Positions 1 through 4,493 of a DNA stretch of 5,813 nt are shown here, piece by piece (within the stretch, counting starts at the first letter, position 1; each line of letters starts with the position of its first letter). This stretch comes from Actinomycetes bacterium. Lineage in GTDB: Bacteria; Actinomycetota; Humimicrobiia; JAHJRV01. The stretch spans positions 1 through 5,813 of the forward strand of contig JAUWOM010000070.1 of the NCBI GenBank assembly GCA_030612085.1, given 5' to 3'. The position numbers and the translations under genes are program-made. Below the pieces are notes generated by a model. That model did no database searches. It saw only the letters and a list, made by a program, of their open reading frames with translations, and was not told where the DNA came from.

Positions 1-206
1 TAAAGAATAAACCACGCATCTATTTAATACAGTTAAATTAATTCGTAAATATTTCAAAATTTATTCCTGTATTATAAAATAGCTATTAATGAATAATTTA
101 GTTAAAAAATAAAGTAACATAAGACAGATATTTCTATATTAGGGATGAATACATAAAATTATGAATAATAAAAAGAAGATATATACTAAAAATTAGTAGG
201 AAAAAA
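1..206. other. AT-rich non-coding upstream region
   Basis: No gene can be supported here. The stretch is very AT-rich and stops are frequent in all frames. It contains a perfect 10-base palindrome (AATAGCTATT, 78-87) and -10-like strings at 73-78 (TATAAA) and 135-140 (TATATT), but none has a convincing -35 box at normal spacing. It presumably carries the promoter of the acetyltransferase gene; I cannot place it. Whether the first bases are the tail of an upstream gene cannot be decided from this window. Confidence 0.5.
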
Positions 207-758
207 ATGGCAAGAGCATGGAAAATATTAGAGGGGAAAAAAGTAAAATTACGGGATTTGTGTGAAGAAGATCTTCCCAGATGTTTAGTATGGCTCAGAG
301 ACAGAGGGGTTACAAAATATTTGGATTTTGATTTAATTAATATTGGTTTAGTACAAGAGACAAGATGGTTAAAGACCATGCAGAGTTCTCCAAATGATTA
401 TATTTTTGCCATAGAAAAAGAGAACGGTAAACATATTGGGAATATAGGATTACACAGAATAAATTGGAGAGATAAAAATTGTATGTTGGGTATAATTATA
501 GGTGATATAGAAGACTGGAATAAGGGATATGGAACGGATGCTATAAAAACTATATTAAAATATGCAGTAGAGAAATTGAGATTACATAAAATAAATTTAC
601 ATGTTTATGAATATAATCCCAGAGCTATTAGAACCTATGAAAAATGCGGTTTTAAAAAGGAAGGTTTGTTAAGAGAAGGACACTACTATAATGAAAAATA
701 CTGGGATGTCATAGTTATGGGGATTTTAGATAGAGATATTAAAATGCTTTATGATTAA
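207..758 (+). CDS. GNAT family N-acetyltransferase, RimJ/RimL type
   Basis: This 183-residue protein is a predicted cytoplasmic acetyltransferase that moves an acetyl group from acetyl-CoA to an amine (a protein N-terminus, polyamine, amino sugar or small molecule). Seen: the opening L-E-G-K-K-V-K-L-R-D-L (8-18) is typical of RimJ/RimL-like GNATs; a beta-4-like strand at 91-100 leads into the acetyl-CoA pyrophosphate loop W-N-K-G-Y-G-T-D (104-111); the C-terminal half has N-P-R-A-I-R-T-Y-E-K-C-G-F (137-149) followed by K-E-G-L-L-R-E-G. Tyr144 sits where these enzymes usually place the general acid. Length is normal for a single GNAT domain. The ATG at 207 has a GTAGG Shine-Dalgarno-like element six bases upstream. 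A 160-bp gap separates it from the next ORF, so it is probably its own transcription unit. Fold assignment is firm; the substrate is unknown. Confidence 0.9.
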   Translation: MARAWKILEGKKVKLRDLCEEDLPRCLVWLRDRGVTKYLDFDLINIGLVQETRWLKTMQSSPNDYIFAIEKENGKHIGNIGLHRINWRDKNCMLGIIIGDIEDWNKGYGTDAIKTILKYAVEKLRLHKINLHVYEYNPRAIRTYEKCGFKKEGLLREGHYYNEKYWDVIVMGILDRDIKMLYD

Positions 759-918
759 GAATTTCACAAGAGCTATATTCGTCTATATTCACATAGCACA
801 GTGTAGTTAATTAAACTATATAATTATACACAAGACATCTAATAAAACTATCTTAGTATGCGTACACTTTAAAAAAGAGTAAAATAATAGAAATATTTAA
901 TTTGAAAGTTGGGTAGTT
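759..918. other. Intergenic region with short repeats, no gene
   Basis: This 160-bp AT-rich gap follows the acetyltransferase. It holds a short tandem repeat (CTATATTC at 773-780 and 783-790) and an imperfect inverted repeat (GTGTA at 801-805 with TACAC at 827-831, and inside it TAGTT 804-808 with AACTA 814-818). No T-tract follows the hairpin, so it is not a standard intrinsic terminator. No good -35/-10 pair was found for the genes downstream. Confidence 0.4.
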
Positions 919-1074
919 ATGAGAAATACGAAAAGACTTAGCAAAGGAACAAGAAAATATATTCGCAGGAAGAAAGCAGAAATAAAGAAAATTTTAGATA
1001 AAGCTGAGCAGAAAAGACTGATTGAAGAATTAATGTCTAAATTTAATATAGATAAAGTTGTTAAAAAACAATAA
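919..1074 (+). CDS. Small very basic protein, 51 residues, unknown function
   Basis: An ATG at 919 opens a 51-codon frame ending in TAA at 1072-1074. The product begins MRNTKRLSKGTRKYIRRKKA. It has about 19 Lys/Arg against 6 Asp/Glu, no hydrophobic segment and no cysteine. Residues 15-43 look like an amphipathic, probably helical stretch, so binding to a nucleic acid or the ribosome is possible, but I recognise no family. An in-frame stop at 898-900 leaves ATG 919 as the natural start; the ribosome site is weak (GAAAG at 904-908, ten bases upstream). It ends 75 bp before dehydrogenase copy 1 and could be co-transcribed with it. The protein-like composition argues for a real gene, but the length and weak RBS leave doubt. 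Confidence 0.5.
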   Translation: MRNTKRLSKGTRKYIRRKKAEIKKILDKAEQKRLIEELMSKFNIDKVVKKQ

Positions 1075-1136
1075 TAAGAATATATTAAAAATTTAATTAT
1101 TTTTTAAATATCAAGAATTACCTGTAAATCTAAAAG

Positions 1137-1143
1137 AAAGGAG
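1137..1143 (+). promoter_or_regulatory. Ribosome binding site fixing the GTG start of dehydrogenase copy 1
   Basis: AAAGGAG ends six bases before the GTG at 1150, the best-placed start, and the encoded N-terminus aligns with the leucine dehydrogenase N-terminus without extra residues. The same AAAAGAAAGGAG string occurs before copy 2 (4477-4488), so the two paralogues share their translation-initiation context. Confidence 0.8.
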
Positions 1144-1149
1144 TTTTAG

Positions 1150-2223
1150 GTGGAATATTTTAATCTCTTTGAAAAATACGGTCATGAACAGGTTATATTC
1201 AACACAGATCCCGAAGTAGAGTTAAAAGCTATTATTGCAATACATAATACAGTATTAGGACCTGCTCTGGGAGGTTGTAGAATGAGAAAATACTCATCTG
1301 AAGCTGATGCTGTAATAGATGTGTTGAGACTTTCTAGGGGAATGACTTATAAAAATGCTGCAGCAGATTTACCTTATGGTGGAGGAAAAGCAATAATAAT
1401 CGGTGACCCATCAATTGATAAAACTCCTAAGTTAATGGAGTCTTTTGGGAGATTTGTACAAACCTTACAAGGAAGATTTACCACTGGTCCTGATATGGGA
1501 ACTGATTTGGATGATTTTAAACACGCAAAGAAATATACACCCTATGTTATCACTTGGGAGGAGAAGTTTACTTCTTCTGATGATATTTCACTGAATACTG
1601 CCTATGGAGTTTATGTGGGTATTAAAGCGTGTTTAAAACAAGTTTATGGTAATGAGTCATTAGATAAAAGAGTAATAGCTGTTCAGGGGTTAGGTAAAGT
1701 TGGTTACAATCTATGTAACTATTTGTCAGAGGAAGGAGCAAAGTTACTTGTATCAGGACACCACAGAGATAAAATTGATAGAGTTATAAAGGAGTTTAAC
1801 GCAAAAGAGGTAGGTGTTGAGGAAATATATTCAGTTCAGTGTGATGTTTTTTCACCAAATGCAGTTGGAGCAATTTTGAATAACAATACAATTCCAAAAT
1901 TGAAGTGCAAGATTGTTGCTGGTGGAGCAAATAATGTGCTTCTTAATGAAAAAGAACACGACATTAAACTATATAAAAGAAATATCTTATATGCCCCGGA
2001 TTATGTGATAAATGCAGGGGGTGTAATTGCAGCAGCTCAAACATTTACTAGCTATGAGTATGAAAAAGCACGTGAAAAGGTAGATAACATATACAATATC
2101 CTACTTAAAATATTTAGTATAAGCAAAGATGAGGATATACCTACTCACAAAGCTGCTAATGTAATGGTGGAAAGAAAGATAAATAAAGCTAAAAAGAAAA
2201 GAAAAATCTATTATAAACTATAA
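1150..2223 (+). CDS. Glu/Leu/Phe/Val dehydrogenase family protein, copy 1 (divergent leucine dehydrogenase-like)
   Basis: Predicted cytosolic oxidative deaminase converting an L-amino acid to its 2-oxoacid, ammonia and NAD(P)H. The 357 residues align almost without gaps to leucine dehydrogenase. Seen: G-G-C-R-M (41-45); M-T-Y-K with Lys68 (carboxylate binding); G-G-G-K with Lys80 and D115 (catalytic pair); Rossmann motif G-L-G-K-V-G (180-185); N262; [10 protein letters not shown] (282-291). Oddities: position 113 is Gly where leucine dehydrogenase has Ala; the G-[ND]-P-S loop near 144-147 reads D-D-I-S, losing the usual Pro146; N-V after the Gly-Gly motif has become A-A; the last 20 residues are Lys-rich and lack the usual A-E-E-R-I pattern. 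The acidic residue expected at 203 is replaced within S-G-H-H (202-205). About 60% identical to copy 2 over the first 80 residues by hand alignment. Family certain; substrate and cofactor are not. Catalytic residues are intact, so probably active. The DUF1287 gene starts 23 bp downstream. Confidence 0.92.
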   Translation: MEYFNLFEKYGHEQVIFNTDPEVELKAIIAIHNTVLGPALGGCRMRKYSSEADAVIDVLRLSRGMTYKNAAADLPYGGGKAIIIGDPSIDKTPKLMESFGRFVQTLQGRFTTGPDMGTDLDDFKHAKKYTPYVITWEEKFTSSDDISLNTAYGVYVGIKACLKQVYGNESLDKRVIAVQGLGKVGYNLCNYLSEEGAKLLVSGHHRDKIDRVIKEFNAKEVGVEEIYSVQCDVFSPNAVGAILNNNTIPKLKCKIVAGGANNVLLNEKEHDIKLYKRNILYAPDYVINAGGVIAAAQTFTSYEYEKAREKVDNIYNILLKIFSISKDEDIPTHKAANVMVERKINKAKKKRKIYYKL

Positions 2224-2246
2224 AAATAACTTTAGGTAATACTTAA

Positions 2247-3032
2247 TTGGAAAGTTATCATAGATATAGAAAAAAAGAAAAAGCAAGAAGAAGGACATTT
2301 TTTACAATTGTCATATTAATTCTTGTTTTAATACTTTTAATAATTTTAAGACAAAGTCAGATCAAGCTTTTTAAAGAAGAGGAACTCCCCATAGCTCTCA
2401 TTCATCAATTACCTAAGATAAAAAAAGTTGATATCAGTATTGCAAATATAGTAACAGATGCAGATAGTGATGGGATAAATGATCAGGAGGATATACTTCA
2501 GGGAGCAAAACTCGAACTTGAAAGAAAAGCCAAAAACATCACTGCCGAAGGATCTATTAATTATTTTGAAGGAGGTGATCCTCCTCCAGATAAGGCAATT
2601 TGCACAGATATTATAGCGAGAGCATTTACTAATACTGGTTATGACTTAAGAATGTTAGTTGATAAAGATATAAAAGATAATTTTGGGGAATACCCTTGGG
2701 AGCTATGGGAAGTAAAAGCAGCAGATCCAAATATTGACTATAGGAGACCGGAGAATCTGATATATTTTTTTAAAAGAAATGCTCAATCTTTGATTATAGA
2801 CATAGATCCAAAAAACCCCAAAAATTTATTTCAATGGCTTCCTGGAGACATAGTTTTTTGGGATGTAAATAGGAATGGAATTGTTGATCATTGTGGAATA
2901 CTATCTGACAGACCTAATAAAGAAAATATTCCTTATGTCATACATAACTATTTAAAACCAGGTTATACAGTTGAAGAGGATGTACTTCAAAAATGGTTAG
3001 TAGTAGGACATTTCCGCTTTCCCGGCAAATAA
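2247..3032 (+). CDS. Membrane-anchored DUF1287 family protein (NlpC/P60-like)
   Basis: This 261-residue protein has a positively charged N-terminus (1-17), one transmembrane segment (about 18-34) and a presumably extracytoplasmic DUF1287 domain. Domain evidence: G-G-D-P-P-P (109-114) then C-T-D-I-I-A-R-A-F (119-127) with the candidate nucleophile Cys119; D-I-K-D-N-F; N-I-D-Y-R-R-P-E-N (162-170); L-P-G-D-I-V-F-W-D (198-206); D-H-C-G-I with candidate His215; V-I-H-N-Y (231-235); and V-V-G-H-F-R near the end. DUF1287 is related to NlpC/P60 cysteine peptidases/amidases, so a cell-wall role is likely but unproven. Two Asp-rich, calcium-loop-like stretches occur (71-82 and 206-214). The TTG at 2247 directly follows an in-frame stop and is the only NTG start that keeps the membrane anchor; its RBS is weak (AGGT about nine bases upstream). 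Only 23 bp separate it from dehydrogenase copy 1, suggesting co-transcription. Confidence 0.85.
   Translation: MESYHRYRKKEKARRRTFFTIVILILVLILLIILRQSQIKLFKEEELPIALIHQLPKIKKVDISIANIVTDADSDGINDQEDILQGAKLELERKAKNITAEGSINYFEGGDPPPDKAICTDIIARAFTNTGYDLRMLVDKDIKDNFGEYPWELWEVKAADPNIDYRRPENLIYFFKRNAQSLIIDIDPKNPKNLFQWLPGDIVFWDVNRNGIVDHCGILSDRPNKENIPYVIHNYLKPGYTVEEDVLQKWLVVGHFRFPGK
2569..2584 (+). other. Internal anti-Shine-Dalgarno complement and hairpin within the DUF1287 gene
   Basis: AAGGAGGTGATCC (2569-2581) is a perfect 13-base complement of the canonical bacterial 16S rRNA 3' tail. It overlaps a perfect inverted repeat, GGAGG (2571-2575), loop TGAT, CCTCC (2580-2584). It encodes part of the conserved G-G-x-P-P stretch, so protein constraint may explain it. 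No ATG, GTG or TTG follows at initiation spacing, so I do not call an internal start. Confidence 0.6.
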
Positions 3033-3120
3033 GCAAGTGAATAAAAATTAAATAATTATTATCACTTATCTATACATGTCCTTTCACTATAATAAGGAAT
3101 AGTTAGTGGTGAAAAATAAT
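3033..3120. terminator. Convergent intergenic region with two inverted repeats, possible weak terminators
   Basis: The DUF1287 gene and the minus-strand gene converge here, so termination in both directions is expected. Two inverted repeats are visible: AAGTGA (3035-3040) with TCACTT (3062-3067), and TTTCAC (3082-3087) with GTGAAA (3109-3114), the second with an inner ACTAT/ATAGT pairing. Neither is GC-rich nor followed by a clean T-tract on either strand, so this is a position-based call only. Confidence 0.3.
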
Positions 3121-4032
3121 TTAAATTTCATCAAATTGTGGAAACAAAAATACCTCTATATTTTTAGCTTTTTTCTGTATGTAAGGAAGATTTTCTGTAT
3201 CAACTATAAAGGGTATATTTTCGCCAACTTTCAAATTTACTAAATAATCTGAACCTACTGCAATTATCTTTTCCTTATCATCATAAAATGCAACTAAAAT
3301 TTTTGCACTATCAAGATCCTTTTTTGAAATGTTCTTAACAAAACCTTTAGCCAAATTATGTGAATTATAGTAAGTTAAATCTATATTTGAAACATCAAAT
3401 TCAAAAGTATCTTCAATATCAAATGGAATCCAGGAACATCTTATTGTATCTATCTCATAAGATTCAAAATGTATATCGTTACTTATTTCAGTAATCAAAG
3501 AAAATGGAGCTGATTGTTCAGGAAGAATATATTGAAGTTTTACAGATTCTGATGTTTTTAAAACAGTAGATCTCTCTGAATCATAAAAACTGCAAGACAA
3601 ACCGACATTTGTTGCTACATAATTGCTGCTCATATTTTTAAGAAATCCAAAAATGCAAAAATAATTTCCATAATGGTATTTCCAGATTTTTTCTAATTCA
3701 ATCTCTTTTTTGTTTATAACTTTACTCTCAATTTGTTTCTTTTCTTCTTCTGTACTTTGGTTTTCTTTTGCCACTTCTTCTTTTGGATTCTTAACTTCAG
3801 ACGCAGGTTCTTCTTTGTTTTTAAATATATTATTGTATAAATTTGAAATTGAAGAACTTAGTTTTGAAGAAAAATTTTTAAAATTTTCTTTTAGATTATT
3901 GAAAAATTTTATATTGAATAAACTATTTATTATTCTTGGAGGGCTTGTTAGTAAGTTGTTAAAGTAGAGAAAACAAAAGATACCAACAAGCAATAAATCA
4001 ATAATCAGAAAAACAATAATCCATTTTTTCAA
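3121..4032 (-). CDS. Membrane-anchored protein with two tandem FxLYD-like domains
   Basis: This 303-residue protein has no assignable enzymatic role. In order: a signal anchor (about 4-24, preceded by M-K-K); an Asn/Lys/Phe/Ser-rich stretch (30-70); a charged, low-complexity Glu/Lys/Pro linker (71-112); then two related beta-rich repeats. Repeat 1 (about 113-190) has G-F-L-K-N-M-S, S-F-Y-D and P-F-S-L; repeat 2 (about 222-300) has G-F-V-K-N-I-S, A-F-Y-D and P-F-I-V. This pattern of a strand, then KN, then a polar loop, then FYD, then a Pro-Phe strand matches the FxLYD family of Ig-like domains found in surface proteins. There is no lipobox at Cys20. The start is TTG (4030-4032), supported by a strong RBS; the nearby ATG at 4022-4024 is out of frame. 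It is monocistronic, convergent with DUF1287 and divergent from copy 2. An envelope or surface binding role is inference from topology. Confidence 0.75.
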   Translation of the reverse strand: MKKWIIVFLIIDLLLVGIFCFLYFNNLLTSPPRIINSLFNIKFFNNLKENFKNFSSKLSSSISNLYNNIFKNKEEPASEVKNPKEEVAKENQSTEEEKKQIESKVINKKEIELEKIWKYHYGNYFCIFGFLKNMSSNYVATNVGLSCSFYDSERSTVLKTSESVKLQYILPEQSAPFSLITEISNDIHFESYEIDTIRCSWIPFDIEDTFEFDVSNIDLTYYNSHNLAKGFVKNISKKDLDSAKILVAFYDDKEKIIAVGSDYLVNLKVGENIPFIVDTENLPYIQKKAKNIEVFLFPQFDEI

Positions 4033-4038
4033 AAAATA

Positions 4039-4046
4039 CCTTCCTT
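4039..4046 (-). promoter_or_regulatory. Strong ribosome binding site fixing a TTG start
   Basis: On the minus strand AAGGAAGG lies six bases before the TTG at 4032-4030. No in-frame ATG occurs nearby and the resulting N-terminus (M-K-K followed by a hydrophobic anchor) is typical, so the non-ATG start is well supported. Confidence 0.8.
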
Positions 4047-4094
4047 AATTAAAAAATGTAATAATTGAATTTGAAATCATTTTGTTTATGTTTC

Positions 4095-4126
4095 TTGACA
4101 TATACTTTTAGTAATTATAATATAAT
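4095..4126 (+). promoter_or_regulatory. Sigma70/sigmaA-type promoter facing copy 2
   Basis: A consensus TTGACA (-35, 4095-4100) is followed by overlapping -10 candidates in an AT run: TATAAT at 4116-4121 (15-base spacer), TAATAT at 4118-4123 (17) and TATAAT at 4121-4126 (20). Transcription would begin near 4127-4133, far upstream (about 360 bases) of copy 2. The same AT-rich core reads TATAAT on the minus strand (4119-4114) and might also serve the divergent gene, though without a good -35 on that side. Confidence 0.6.
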
Positions 4127-4127
4127 T

Positions 4128-4276
4128 ATGCATTTCACTAACATTTATTTTCCATACATGGAGGATAACAATTATTAATATCTTATTTATCTATAAAAAT
4201 GAGTTTTTATTTCAAAAGCTTTTGCATTTTTTCCTATAAAGCATTATAGGGGTGAATTGCAAGAGTTTTTTATTTT
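4128..4276 (+). ncRNA. Candidate short leader RNA or small RNA (about 145 nt)
   Basis: This is inferred only from a promoter (4095-4126) followed by a hairpin with a T-tract (4214-4276), with no gene between. It could be an independent small RNA or the terminated form of a regulated 5' leader for dehydrogenase copy 2. I recognise no known RNA class. A 16-codon Phe/Tyr-rich frame (4199-4249) overlaps the hairpin but has no RBS at normal spacing. The transcript ends are estimates. Confidence 0.3.
4214..4276 (+). terminator. Intrinsic-terminator-like hairpin with T-tract in the leader of copy 2
   Basis: The outer stem pairs CTTTTGCA (4219-4226) with TGCAAGAG (4258-4265), eight pairs with one G-U. 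The inner stem pairs CCTATA (4233-4238) with TATAGG (4245-4250) around a six-base loop, possibly extended by T-G pairs at its base. AAAA (4214-4217) can also pair with the start of the T-tract. Six T then ATTTT follow (4266-4276). The stem is AT-rich, so strength is uncertain. No rightward gene ends nearby, which makes an attenuator or the end of a short RNA the natural readings. Confidence 0.5.
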
Positions 4277-4493
4277 GTAATGATAATTTATAAATTTAAT
4301 AAAGATTAATCCTATTAATGTTTTTCAATTTGAGACTGTGTCATAATTTCTGTAAAAGCTGATCTTTAAAAAAATTTAATGGGTAATCAATATCCTTAAT
4401 AATTTATAGATATAATAAATTTCAATTTAATTAATAATTCACCAATCTAGTAAATTTATAATTAAATAGAAATTAAAAAAGAAAGGAGAGATA

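Larger units (their letters stand above)
4033..4493. other. 461-bp divergent intergenic region with promoter, hairpin and T-tract
   Basis: This is the longest gene-free stretch in the window, lying between the minus-strand FxLYD-like gene and dehydrogenase copy 2. It contains the minus-strand RBS, a rightward sigma70-type promoter (4095-4126), an orphan GGAGG (4160-4164), a terminator-like hairpin (4214-4276) and, nearer copy 2, a TATAAT (4411-4416) without a clear -35 box that might be a second promoter. A TTGAGA at 4330-4335 with TAAAAG 17 bases on is a poor alternative. No ORF above 30 codons with a plausible start was found and I recognise no known riboswitch or T-box motif. Confidence 0.6.

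Noticed and set aside
134..379. 81-codon minus-strand frame over the acetyltransferase start
   Set aside because: It is antisense to the well-supported GNAT gene, has no RBS or recognisable domain, and its composition fits a reverse-strand shadow.
801..831. Inverted repeat after the acetyltransferase as an intrinsic terminator
   Set aside because: The stem is short, imperfect and AT-rich, and no T-tract follows.
3710..3967. 85-codon plus-strand frame inside the FxLYD-like gene
   Set aside because: It is antisense to a gene with a strong RBS and domain evidence; its hydrophobic product is the reverse reading of a Lys/Glu-rich linker.
3978..4032. Lipoprotein signal in the FxLYD-like protein around Cys20
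   Set aside because: The residues before Cys20 are V-G-I-F, which does not match a lipobox, so a signal anchor is more likely.
4330..4358. TTGAGA with TAAAAG at a 17-base spacing as the promoter of copy 2
   Set aside because: The -10 box is poor and the TTGACA/TATAAT set at 4095-4126 is clearly better; not listed as a feature.
4133..4493. Known riboswitch or T-box leader upstream of copy 2
   Set aside because: I looked for a T-box sequence (AGGGTGG-type) and familiar riboswitch cores and saw none; only a hairpin with a T-tract is supported.
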